From contig NC_079202.1 in NCBI RefSeq assembly GCF_026745355.1, forward strand, positions 24,768,897-24,832,896: 64,000 nt of DNA, written 5' to 3'. The notes under the pieces were generated by a model, which worked only from the letters and a program-made list of their open reading frames with translations, was not told the origin of the DNA and searched no databases. This document shows, piece after piece, positions 23,074 to 34,260 of the stretch. Position numbers and translations under genes: made by a program. How positions within the stretch are numbered: the first letter of the stretch is position 1; each line of letters begins with the position of its first letter. Origin of the DNA: Beta vulgaris subsp. vulgaris. Lineage: Eukaryota > Streptophyta > Magnoliopsida > Caryophyllales > Amaranthaceae.

Positions 23074-24661
23074 AAAACAATGATTGATGAAAATGAATAT
23101 TTTTACACATAAGAATACCGACACCCAAGGTTTGATTGGGTTGAATGACGATCTTACAACCAATAAGCCAATTTTGATTTTCAACAGTCTAAGTAGTATG
23201 TACTTCGAACTTTGATTGTGGATGAATTTTACGTGATACATAGTCATATATACATGCACACACGATATTTTTATTCTGTTGAAAAAAATATTTTATACTA
23301 ATGATATTTTCTTAAAGGTACTGAATTAAAAAATTATAATGTTTTTTATATAAATATCTAGGTACTTACTTGTACACAGTGTCCCTTATGACTTTGGGGG
23401 TTTAGTAGCTGAGACTCTCAACAACATCGTGCATTCAAAACACATGTGGATGTTCTACATGGCATGAAGAAATCCATCAAGATTAGGTGTATTCAGGTTA
23501 TTTTAATTTTACTAGTTTCAACATCAATCTATTTATGAAAGTCTTGTTGTTAGAATGTTAATACTTATTGGAATAATCTATCAAAATCTGATGCGATATT
23601 TGGTGATATCATATGGTACAACGGTAAATTTGATTACATATATGACGGGGTGAAATGCTACCTTTTAGTATTGTATTTGTACCACTTGAAGCTGCGCATT
23701 AAACTATTCTGCTCCACAATAAGAAACTGATGGATGGTCTTACATGAGTTTCCAAGGTACGGAAAGTATTGCGCGGCCCAATCAACGGAAATTTGGTTGT
23801 AACAGTTGAGAACTAAAGATCCTCCACAAAAAAGCTAGTAGTGGTTTGTGAAATTAGTTTTCCGCCCGTTCACGCTCATGTACCACCTCCTCTACCGCAT
23901 GTTGTACCTCATCAGTAAAAGTATTAGTTTTCAAGGAAAATACTATTAGTTATAAAAACTATAGCAATTAAAAACATATACACTAATAAATGTTAATATA
24001 TTATTTTAAAAAGTTACATAAAAATAAAGTAAGTTTTCATTTTATATTAAAAATATAGCCAGCGAGTATGCAACGAAAAGTCATTACTTCAGAAAAAAAA
24101 ACTTGGACCAACAACTGGTCTATTTTCGGCTCGACCAAAAATTGAAATTTTAAAAAAGTTGGATCCAATTAGGATACTAATGTATATGTTCGCTTTTAGG
24201 CTTCTAAAATATCATAATCAAAACTGCTAAAATGATTAATGAAAATCATTTTTTTACACAAAAGAATACCGAAACCCAAGGTTTGACAGGGGTGGAATAA
24301 CGACCTTACAACCACTCGGCCAATTTTGATTTTCAACAGTATAAGTACTATGTATTTCGAACTTTGATTGTCGATGTATTTTACGTGATACATAGTCATA
24401 TGTACATGCACACACGATATTTTTATTGTGTTGAAAAATTAATTTGATACTAATGATGTTTTTTTAAAGGTACTAAATTATAAAATTATAATGTTTTTTT
24501 TATAAATATCTAGGTACTTAGTTGTACACATTGTCCCTCATGACTTTGGGGTTTAGTAGCTGACACTCTCAACAACAACAACATCGTGCATTCAAAACAC
24601 ATGTGGATGTTCTACATAGCATGAAGAAGTCCATCAACATTAGGTGTATTTAGGTTATTTC
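23074..24661 (+). repeat. Tandem array: rest of monomer 5 and start of monomer 6
   Basis: The repeat resumes at ACAATGATTGATGAAAAT. The next anchor, AAACTGCTAAAATGATTAATG, is at 24221, about 1147 bp on. All the internal landmarks of the other copies are present in order. Monomer 6 is broken at 24661 by a TIR element. Confidence 0.9.
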
Positions 24662-25627
24662 AAGTGAAAGTATTGGGTCAAACCGTCTGAGTATTGTTTA
24701 CTGTCAGACGGGTTGAGCCCAATACATCTTCTCTCTCGCAACAACACCACTCTCCGCTTCAATACCAAAAGCTCAAATTACAAAAACAATAAAGCTTAAC
24801 AATCACCAAAATATCTGCTTAAATAACAAAATTAATAAAAAAATTCCAGAAAAAAAGTTAAAGAGTTCAACTTACTGAGTGTTCAACTTGGGAAAAAAAA
24901 TGAACAGAGCATAGATCCTCCAATAGTTCCAATCCATCAACTAATTTCTTCTAAAATCTTCACTAGATTTAAATATGAAATTTTTTCAAATCTATGAAAT
25001 TTTAGAAGAAAAATAAAGCTCAAAACTCATCTTTTCATAGATCTTCCCTTTTTTTCTCACTTTTTGTTGGCTCAAAATTTCTACAAATGCAATCTCCTCT
25101 TTCTCTGTAACTCATGCAAACTAATTTCTCTCTCTTTTGATTGTTTGAGTTTGGTGTGAATGTTGTTATTTGAAGTAGGAATGAATTTGCTTTGAAGTAG
25201 GAATGATGATTTGAAAGATGATGGTGGTGTCTGGTGTGTTTGGTATGGTTTGGAGTTTAAATGAAAGAATAAGAAAACTAACTGAAACGATAATATAAGT
25301 AACTGAAAACTAAGTTGCTTTCATTTAGAACTTATTTTATTTTATTTACTTGAGTTTTATTTTCAGTTAGAATAAAACACGTAAATGAAACAATAAGATA
25401 AGTAACTGAACTTAAAAGACATCCAACTGAAATAAAAAAGATCAATTGAAAAAAAATTGAAACTAACTTAACAAAAATTGAAACCAACTGAAAAAAAATA
25501 TGAAGTCAACTACACAAAAATTGAAACCAACTGAAAAAAATTGAAACCAACTGAAAAAAATTAAAACCAACTGAAAGTCGTCAGACCAAATATTATGGTC
25601 AGACGCGTCTGACCCAATACCTTCTCT
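24662..25627. mobile_element. 966-bp element with terminal inverted repeats, interior repeat-rich
   Basis: The left end reads AAGTGAAAGTATTGGGTC and the right end, reversed and complemented, AGAGAAGGTATTGGGTC, followed on both sides by a CGTCTGA motif (GTCAGACGGGTTGAG near 24700, GTCAGACGCGTCTGAC near 25599). The array is continuous across it: monomer 6 stops at GGTTATTT and resumes at ATTTTAATTTTAC. The right half (25430-25580) is a tandem run of roughly CCAACTGAAAAAAATTGAAA. There is no coding capacity, so it is a MITE-like non-autonomous DNA element of unassigned superfamily; the duplication is lost in AT-rich sequence. Confidence 0.75.
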
Positions 25628-27147
25628 ATTTTAATTTTACTAGTCTCAACATCAATCTATTTATGCAAGTCTTGTTGTTAGAATGTTAATAATTATTGGA
25701 GTAATCTATCAAAATCTGATGCGATATTTGGTGATATCATAGGGTTCAACGGTAAATTTGATTAATATCTGACGGGGTGAAATGTTACCATCAGTATTGT
25801 ATTTGTACCACTTGAAACTGCACATTAGACTATTCTGCTCCACAATAAAAAAAAAAATGATGGATGGTTCTACACGACTTTCCAAGGTAATGAAAGTGTT
25901 GCGCGCTCCAGTCAACGGAAATTTGGTTGCCACATTTGAGAACTAAAGATTGTCCACCAAAAAGCTAGTAGTGGTTTGTGAAGTTAGTTTTTCATCCATT
26001 ACCACCTGCTCCACCGCATGTTGTATGTCATCAACAAGAGTAGTAGTCTTCAAGGAAAGGAATACTATTACTTATAAAAACTATAACAATTAATAATCTA
26101 TACACTAATAAATGTTGATAAATTATTTATAATAAGTACATAAAAAATAAATTAAGTTTTAATATTATATTTAAAATATATATGCAGCGATTACGCAACG
26201 AAAAGTCATTACTTCAGAAAAAAAAAACTTGGACCAACAATCGGTCTATTTTCGGCTGGACAAAAAATCGAAATTTTAAAAAAGTTGGATCCTATTAGGA
26301 TCCCAATTTATAGGTTGGAAAATTAATTTTATATTAATGATATTTTCTTAAAGGTAATAAATTATAAAATTATAATGTTTTTTATATAAATATCTAGGTA
26401 CTTAGTTGTACACAGTGTCCCTCATGACTTTGTGGGTTTAGTAGCTGAGCCTCTCAACAACAACATCGTTCATTCAAAACACATGTTGATGTTCTACATG
26501 GCATGAAAAAGTCCATCAAGATTAGGTGTATTCAAGTTATTTTGATTTTACTAGTCTCAACATCAATCTATTTATGAAGGTCTTGTTGTTAGAATGTTAA
26601 TAATACTTATTGGAGTAATCTATCAAAATCTAATGCAATATTTGGTGATATCATAGGGTTCAACGGTTAATTTGACTATATATGTGACGAGGTTGAATGT
26701 TACCTTTATTATTGTATTTGTACCACTTGAATCTGCGCATTAGACTATTCTAGTCCACGATAAGAAAACTGATGGAGGGTCCTGCATGACTTTCCAAGGT
26801 AAGGAAAGTGTTGCGTGCTCCAGTCAATGGAAATTTGGTTGTTACAGTTGAGAACTCAAAATTCTCCACCAAAAAGCTAGTAGTGGTTTGTGAAGTTAGT
26901 TTTCCGCCCATTATGCTCCTGTATTACCAGCTCCTCCCCCGTATGTTCCACCTCATCAGCAAGAGTAGTAGTCTTCAACAAGAGAAATACTATTACTTAT
27001 TAAAACTATAGCAATTAATAATAAATACACTAATAAATGTTGATATCTTATTTATAAAAAGTACATAAAAAATAAAGTAAGTTTTAATTTTATATTAAAA
27101 ATATATATCCAGCGTGTACGAAACGAAAAGTCATTACTTAAAAAAAA
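25628..27147 (+). repeat. Tandem array: end of monomer 6 and most of monomer 7
   Basis: Monomer 6 ends near 26316. Monomer 7 begins directly at TTGGAAAATTAATTTTAT, missing about 230 bp including the anchor, so an internal deletion joined the two. Monomer 7 is then broken at 27147 in its A-rich part, just after CATTACTTAAAAAAAA, by the MuDR-like element. Confidence 0.88.
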
Positions 27148-27202
27148 CGATTTTTTCACCAGGTACCCCTGTACTTTTAAAAAATTCATGGGGTACCCTG
27201 AC
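27148..27202 (+). repeat. Left terminal inverted repeat of the MULE
   Basis: It begins TTTTTTCACCAGGTACCCCT and continues with GTACTTTTAAAAAATTCATGGGGTACCC. It pairs with 38455-38509 with a few mismatches and one indel. Two GGTACC palindromes fall inside. Confidence 0.9.
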
Positions 27203-27422
27203 AATTTAATAAAATATAATAAATGTCCTTACTCATTGACGGCGTTAAGTTGGCGTTAGTGTGTTATTACTGTAATGCCCTCATTAAGGCGCTAGTACAC
27301 CAAAACCTTCGATAAAACCCCTCCAACTTTCATTCAACTTCCCTCTTCCTCTGTTCTTCTTCCTTGAACTTGGTTGGCAAAAAAATTCCAAAAAAAATCT
27401 GGGAGTGAATAATCTGGGCAGA
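27203..27422 (+). promoter_or_regulatory. MULE 5' flank, probable promoter and leader
   Basis: Between the TIR and the transposase gene. It contains GACGGCGTTAAGTTGGCG, matched by a diverged GACGGTCCTCTGACGCCG copy near the right end (38368-38386), then a pyrimidine-rich leader (27320-27365). No clear TATA box is visible. The leader is broken by the LINE. It ends with the LINE target site AATCTGGGCAGA (27411-27422). Confidence 0.4.
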
Positions 27423-29051
27423 TAATGACTTGCATTACAACTCCAAAATTTTCAATAATGGTAAATGGTTCTCCTGTGGGTTTTTTTGGGGCCCAACGTG
27501 GGTTGAGACAAGGAGACCTAATGTCTCCTCTATTGTTTGCTTTAGGAATGGATTACCTTGACAGAATCTTGAAGTTTATGGGGGAACAGAAAGGCTTTAA
27601 ATTCCATGTGAAATGCAAAGAAATTAAAATTTCACATTTATGCTTTGCTGATGACCTGCTACTCTTTTTTAAGGGAGAGTTTAGGTCCATCTATACACTG
27701 CTGCAAGGGTTTGAGATGTTTTCTCATGCCTCTAGATTGGAGGTAAATAGGAATAAGTCAGAAGTATATTATTCAGGGATGCAACAAAATGAAATCCAAA
27801 GAGTCACTGATGTCAGTGGTTTTCAGATGGGGAAGCTGCCTTTCAGGTATATAGGGGTGCCCATTTCAACCAGAAAATTGAAAGCTAAAGATTGCCAGGC
27901 CATGATAGAAAAGATGACAAGTAGAATAAGGCTCTGGAGTACAAGACACTTGTCTTTTGCAGCAAGAAGCCAACTCATTAACAGTGTGTTAATGAGTATG
28001 CATGTGTACTGGGGACAGCTGTTTATTCTCCCTAAGAGTGTCTTGAAAGAGGTTAATAGCATTTGTAGAAGCTTTCTTTGGACTGGTGTGCATAACCATG
28101 TTAAGGCTGGAGCTGTGCAATGGGATAAGTTGTGTCAAACCAAAGCAACAGGGGGCCTTGGTTTCAGAGATACCCACTTGTGGAACATAATTGCAGTGGG
28201 AAAGCTAGCTTGGTCTGTGGCTCAAAAAAAAGATAACCTGTGGGTCAAGTGGGTCAGTGAGATTTATGTTAAGAACCAACCTTGGAGTACTTATGAAGCT
28301 CCAAATACAGCTAGTTGGGCTTGGAAGTATATCAATAATGCAAAAAAGGAGCTATGTGCCAGATTACAAGGGGAACAGTGGATGAGAGATACCAGTTTCA
28401 ACATAAGCAAACACTACCAGAAACTTCGAAGCAATGGAGAAAAACTACAATGGTGTATGAGTGTCTGGAACATATACTCTCAGCCTAAGCACAGGTTTAT
28501 TCAGTGGCTAGCAATGCAGAACATGCTTAAAACCAAAGCCAGACTAAAACTGATGCAGATCAGCCAAGATGATACTTGTGCTGTCTGTGGCACCATGACA
28601 GAAAGTGTGGAGCATTTGATGTTTGACTGTCATTTATGTAAACATTGCATGAACAAGTTGATGGAATAGCTTAATGTGCCATGGAGAGGAAGGAATGTGA
28701 ATACCCTGTGCAGATAGGTGACAAACAGATACAAATGCACCAGAGTACAGAGACAAGTAATTTTAGCTACAATTGCTGCTGCAACCCACTGTATATGGAG
28801 AAATAGGAATCAAGCTTATTGGGATCATGTTGTTAATATGATAGATCATCTTGTATAGCAAGTTAAATATAGTGTTAAGCATAGATGCTTGCAAATTTTT
28901 AGCAACAAAGTGAGTGACTGAGATAGACACTGGGTGGAGAATTTGTAAATACTGGGCATGTCCAGTTAGATTGCTGGTTGCTCAGGCAATCTTAGTTTGT
29001 TTGTTTTGTGGAGCTTTAATATTACTTAACTTCAAAAAAAAAAAAAAAAAA
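27423..29051 (+). mobile_element. 5'-truncated LINE (non-LTR retrotransposon)
   Basis: It ends in a run of about 18 A at 29034-29051 and is flanked by a perfect 12-bp duplication, AATCTGGGCAGA (27411-27422 and 29052-29063). It starts inside the reverse transcriptase ORF, as expected when reverse transcription stops early. It inserted into the leader of the MULE transposase gene. Confidence 0.95.
27425..28669 (+). pseudogene. LINE reverse transcriptase, C-terminal part
   Basis: 414 codons open without a stop. Residues 20-35 hold FGAQRGLRQGDLMSPLLF, the conserved RQGDPLSP box of LINE reverse transcriptases; CFADDLLLF near residues 75-83 is the catalytic FADD box. The connection region (LPFRYIGVPIS, ARSQLINSVL) follows. 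Near the end, CAVCGTMTESVEHLMFDC is the zf-RVT zinc-binding domain. The N-terminal endonuclease and fingers are absent. The frame ends at a stop before the family's usual C-terminus, and homologous coding continues in broken form to about 28890. The ATG is internal. Confidence 0.92.
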
Positions 29052-29063
29052 AATCTGGGCAGA

Positions 29064-29460
29064 ATTCAAAATCCGTGCACTTTGAACTTGACGCGAAAAA
29101 GGTAATCGTCCTTGGATAAGCGAAGGAAGTGAGTTCGCAAATTTTAGGGTCATCTCTTGAAAATTCCGCAAAGGTAAGCTTTTGTAATTCCTATTTTTCA
29201 ATTTTTTGCATTATTTAGTTGTTAAAGATGAATGGGTGTGTTTTTATGTTCATCCATGCTATAATTTCATAGTTTCCTGTTTCGGGGTCTTTGATATCAT
29301 AAGTCTTTTCAGTTTTTTATTTTTCCTGTTTTAGCAATTTTTTTGCATGAATTTCGTATAATGTTGAATGGGTGTGTTTAGTTTCTTCATGTATGCTGAA
29401 ATTCTATAGTTTCCTGTTTAGGGTTCTCTGCATTCTCAAATTCTATTTGGTTTTGTTTGT
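29064..29460 (+). other. MULE leader continued, probably with an intron
   Basis: No coding sequence. GT-type splice donors are plausible at 29101 (AAAAAG|GTAATCG) and 29173 (GCAAAG|GTAAGC), followed by T-rich DNA with two diverged copies of an AATGGGTGTGTTT...GTTCATCCATG / CTTCATGTATG segment (29230 and 29365). This fits a 5' untranslated intron of the transposase gene but is not proved. Confidence 0.4.
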
Positions 29461-31101
29461 TTGATTTCATTTATGTGGTTGTTGTGTGATTATAAGGGTA
29501 AGCAGTTTGATGTGAAGGTGGAAGATGTAGACTTGACTAGTATTACGGATTTGTTCAATGAGATACATGATGAGTCTGTCAGGCAAGGTGTGTGGTTGCC
29601 TGCCAATTTTAGAGTCTATTACAAGCATCCAAGGACCAAAAAACTAGTGGAGTAGTATAATGATGATCCATATCTTTATATGTGGGGTGGGTTTGTAGGA
29701 ATGGACACTGTTGAGGTATTCATAGAGGAGACACATCAACCTCCTAGGTTTGTGATGAAATTGGTGAAGGACTTGAGGGAAGCAAAGAGAAATGTTGAGG
29801 CTAAGAAACTTAGAAAGATTGTTGAAGAAAAGGAAAGAGAGAGGGGGGAAGAAAGAAAAAGACAAGATGAAGAAGAGGCTTTGAGGGAGTTGGAAGATCA
29901 ATTGTCCCCTGTGGCAATTGAAATACCAGTTTACAACCCTGATGATTTGAGTGTGATGGAGTATTTTAGGGTTTTTTCACAAGAAGAGGTGGTGATGGGA
30001 GAGTCACAACCTGAAGCACAGTCAGAAACACACTCCCCTGCCCCCCCCCCCCCTCCACCACAAACACACTCCCCTGCCCACCCTTTCCAACCACCTCCAT
30101 CTCCTCCCCCATTCCCTCCACATCCAGACTCACCTCCCCAAGCTTCCCCTCCTCCATCCCCACCACCTAAAGCACAACCACAAACACAATCGCCTCCCCA
30201 AGCTTCCCCTCGTCCATCCCCACCACCTGAAACACAAACACAATCAGCTCCCTAAGCTTCCCCTCCTCCATCCCAACCACCTGAAACACAAACACACTCA
30301 GCTCCCCAATCTTCCAAACCTGTTGCTTCAAAGAAAGTAGGTGCTGCAAAGAAAAAGGGAGCAAAGAAGGCGTTTAAAACTGCTAAAAACCACTGCTAAG
30401 AGGGTTGGTACATATGTACCAAAGACTAGGAGATTAGAGAGAGGGGTTAGGAAGCCTAGAATTCCTCCCTAACAACCTAAGCATCAACCTGAGCATAGGG
30501 AAGAAGAACTGGCAGAAGAATCTGAAGATGATGATGAAGATGATGAGTATGTTGGGGAAGAAGGGAGTTCAGAAAGATGAGGGTTATGATTTAGAAGTAG
30601 AGGATGAAGTTGAGGAAGAAGTGGATGTACTGCTAGAGAAAGAATTTGAAGATTACTTGGATGGTGGGTCACTTTTAGATAAGTTGTACACAAATGGTAC
30701 AATTGTGGGAGATCAGATGATTTTTGGGCAGATGAAGCTTGCTTAGTGGATGATCTTTTCCAACAAAGATCACTTTCTTGGAGTGTTCAAGGATTACTGT
30801 ATTCAAGAGGGGTTTGTTGTGAGGGTTGAGAAGGCTGACAACCTTAGGTTTACTGCTAGGTGTATCATAGAGGACTGTGAGTGGAGAATTCATGCATCCA
30901 AACTGATGGATGGCATTAGTTGGGCCATAAAGTCTGTAACAGGTGAGCATAAGCTGTGTGGGAGAATGGAGGAGAATCCAATGGTTACCAGTGTTTGGTT
31001 AACAAGACATTTGGGTGATGTAATTAGTGCAAACCCTGATGTACATGTGCACTCATTACAGAAAATGTGTTTGGAGAGGTTTAGGATAAAGGTGAAGGAA
31101 A

Positions 31102-32591
31102 CACTAGTAGAAAAAGGACGATTTGCGTCCCCTCATTTGCGTCGCACAGACACGGAAGTGACGCAAAAAACCTATTTGCGTCGCATGCCAAAGAGCGTTT
31201 GACGCAAAAACGAACCATCTGTGTCGCACGTACTTAAGGTGCGTTGCAAATTATTGATTTGCAACGGACCCCAAGCCCATGCAACGCACATCTTAGTTGG
31301 GCCGCGTATCCATCTCATTATCTCCCCATCTCCCCATCTCCGTCTCCTAAAACTCCTCAACTCCCCATCTCACTCTAACCTAAAACTCTCTCTGATTTGC
31401 TTCTCTCTCTCCCTCTCTCTCTCTCCTTCACTCGAATCTTCTTTCTCCCTCCCCGTGTCTCTGAAACCCAGAACTCCAAAAGTGAAGCGTCCCCAATAGC
31501 TTCGTCCCCAATGGCTTCGTTCCCAATGGCTTACCGACGCCATCTTAGTTGGTTCTGCCGGATTTTTACCGCTGCCGTCCCAAAAAGACAAGATCTTTAC
31601 CCCAAAAACCCCGTGAAGCGTCCCCAATGGCTTCGATTTGAAATAATTTGGCTTCGAAGGAAAAAAGCATGGTGAAGCTTCGAAGAAAAAACCTTATAGA
31701 TCTGAATAATTTGGCTTTCTTAACGTTCTGAAATAACAGGTTCGATTTTTTAAATTTTTTAAATCCGATTTTTTTTTGTGTTCACAGATTCAATTTTTTT
31801 AATTTTTTATTTATGATATTTTTGTGTACCCTCTTATAGATCTGAAAGTGACTGAAATACTTTGGCTTTCTTTCCCATTCTCCATCTCCAACAGGTTCGA
31901 ATTCTTTAAATTTTTTCTTTCTGATTTTTTTGTTTACACTTTTCTAGATCTGAAAGATAATGGCGTTTTTTTATTTTTTATATTTGGTTTTTAACAGAAG
32001 AGGGCGACTATTGATGATGAAGATTGAAGAATGTTTTTTATTTTTTTGGATCTATGTAAAAGTTGTAATAAATTGTAAATTTTAATGTTTGGATATTAAA
32101 TTTTGGGTTTTTTGTGTGTTAGATCTATTTTTTTTTGTTTCAAATTGTGTGTTAGATCTAAATTTTTTGTTTTCAAATTGTATACGAGGTTCTGTTCTTC
32201 TCTTTATTTTTTCTTTCTTCTCTTTATTTCCTTTGTGCGTCTCACAGAGATGATTGAATCTGGAATTTTAGTTCCAAAAATAATTTTTTTTATATTAAAA
32301 CAGTGATTTGCGTCGCACATAGCCTATTGTGCGACGCAAATCACTAATGTGCGTCGCACCCTTGGCAATGTGCGACGCACATTATCTCTGCATTACTCTG
32401 AAATGGGCTGGGATAGCCATCTGCGTCGCACCGTAAACGAGGTGCGACGCAGATAGATGAAAATGTGCGTCGGATCTGCATTCGACGCAGATCATTGAAA
32501 GTCATTTGCGTCGAGGCCTGTGGCGTCGGACCCATGTCCGACGCAAATAGGCGCCTCACATCCGACGCAAATCGCCTATTCTGTACTAGTG
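31102..32591. mobile_element. Non-autonomous CACTA element inside the MULE transposase gene
   Basis: The ends are CACTAGTAGAAAAAGG and TTCTGTACTAGTG, with a clean 3-bp duplication AAA (31099-31101 and 32592-32594). GCGTCGCA-type subterminal repeats crowd both ends (31117-31290 and 32305-32580). The interior is T-rich and non-coding. The transposase reading continues on both sides (GGTGAAGGAAA, then GGTTGTTGTATAAGG). It is the same family as 17999-19699. Confidence 0.93.
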
Positions 32592-33529
32592 AAAGGTTGT
32601 TGTATAAGGTGATGTGCATGACAAAGGAGCAGATGTATGGGGGTTTCTTTGAATCCTATGGTTTGCTACCAGCATATGCTGAGATGATGAAGAGGACTAA
32701 CACTGGTAGCTATGCTTTAGTTACTTGGACAGCCAACTCTTCAAACAGCACACCAAAGTTCAAGGCTTGTTTCTTCTCATTTGCTGCTCAGTTCAAGGGG
32801 TTCCTAAGAGGGTGCAGACCTATTTTTTGGTTTGATGGGACACATTTAAGTGGGTTCTATAAGGGAATCTTATTGACTGTTGTGGGTATTGATGGAAATA
32901 ATGAGATATTTCCAATTGCTTATGGGATAGTGGACACAAAGAGTAAAGATAGTTGGACCTATTTTTTCAGAAACTTGAAGTTGGTTTTCCAGTCACAAGG
33001 TGTTAACAAGGATGACAGGACATTCATAAGTGATAGGATGAGGGTAAAATTTCTTTCCCTCCATAATTAATTATCTAAATTTCTTTCCTTACATCCTAAT
33101 GACTTCCTAACTAACTGCTAATTTATTTTCTCTTCCATGTAGGGTGTTTAGGGAGCACTGTTGGAGGTGTTCCCTACAGCTACTAGGAGAATATGCTGTC
33201 AACACCTTTATTCCAATTGCAAGAATGTTGGATTCACTGCACCTGCTTTCCACAAATCTTTTTGAATTGCTCCTAATGCCTACAACCTTTATGTCTCGAG
33301 AAAGCCATGGAGAAGATAACAAAGGTTGATCCTAAAGCTACAGAATATCTGGACAAGGCAGAAGACCAGTGGTCTAGGCATGTATTTGACCCTATTGTGT
33401 GTTGTGATCACAACACAACAAATTTTGTTGAGTCTTTCAATGCATGCACAAAACCTTTCAGAGATCTCCCTGTCCTCACTTTGTTGGAATGTAATAGCCT
33501 TGTTTTTAAGAACCTTTATTTAAAAGCTA

Positions 33530-33800
33530 AAAGTGGATAAGACCATCATTCTTAGTGGTTAAGAAAGCTTGTGGATAAGCATTATCATTCTTAATGGTTA
33601 AGAAAGCTTGTGGATAAGCATTATCATTCTTAATGGTTAAGAAAGCTTGTGGATAAGTACTATCATCTTAGTGGTTAAGAAGTTGTGGATAAGACTAATT
33701 CTTAGTGGTTAATAAAGCTTTTGGATAAGGCACTATCTTTCTTAATTGTTAAGAAAGGTCAAAGAGGATAAGAACCATCATTCTTATTGGCTAAGAAGGC
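33530..33800 (+). repeat. Tandem 38-39-bp repeat within the solo LTR
   Basis: About seven copies of a unit like AAGCTTGTGGATAAGCATTA followed by TCATTCTTAATGGTTAAGA. Neighbouring units are almost identical in the middle and more diverged at the edges, as expected for unequal exchange or replication slippage. Confidence 0.85.
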
Positions 33801-34252
33801 TTTGTAAACCAATAGATAAGTTAGAAAGTCCTTGAGAGCCTTAAATATTAAGATTATAAAAATCGTTTGGAGATTGTTTTATCGGGTAACGATGAACTTC
33901 CAGTTAAAGAGCCTTTCGGGGATGAATCCGAGCTCAGAACCTAATCAAACTTGATATCTGACATGCTTGGAATGTCTTAAGGTTAAAATAGTCATTTATG
34001 CCCAAGAATTACGTGGCTCAATAGGGTAAATTTCTTACATAGTAAAAGCTGGCCAGCTTAAATTACAGCTCAGACCTATGCTCAAAGAAAGCTGCTTAGC
34101 AGCTACTTAAGTGTCGATCTCTCGAAGCCCTTTGTATGCATGAAATCCAACACCTAAGGCTAACACCTCAAGCAAGAATCACCCAAAAACTTCAATAAAC
34201 CGAACTTGCCTAGAAGAGGTTTCCCTCCGCTGGGGGTACCGCCAGAACAGAC

Positions 34253-34260
34253 TATAAAAG
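34253..34260 (+). promoter_or_regulatory. TATA box in the 3.3-kb solo LTR
   Basis: GACTATAAAAGCC is followed by a pyrimidine-rich stretch (TCTCTTTTCTCTTATTTC) about 30 bp on, typical of the start of an LTR transcript. This supports plus-strand orientation for the LTR. Confidence 0.5.

Noticed and set aside
25709..25933. 74-codon minus-strand ORF in the tandem repeat, also seen in part at 15334-15516
   Set aside because: The frame is not kept between monomers, unlike the plus-strand frame; probably chance.
31221..31675. Overlapping ORFs of 85-92 codons on both strands
   Set aside because: They arise from the pyrimidine-rich interior of the CACTA element at 31102-32591; no conserved domain.
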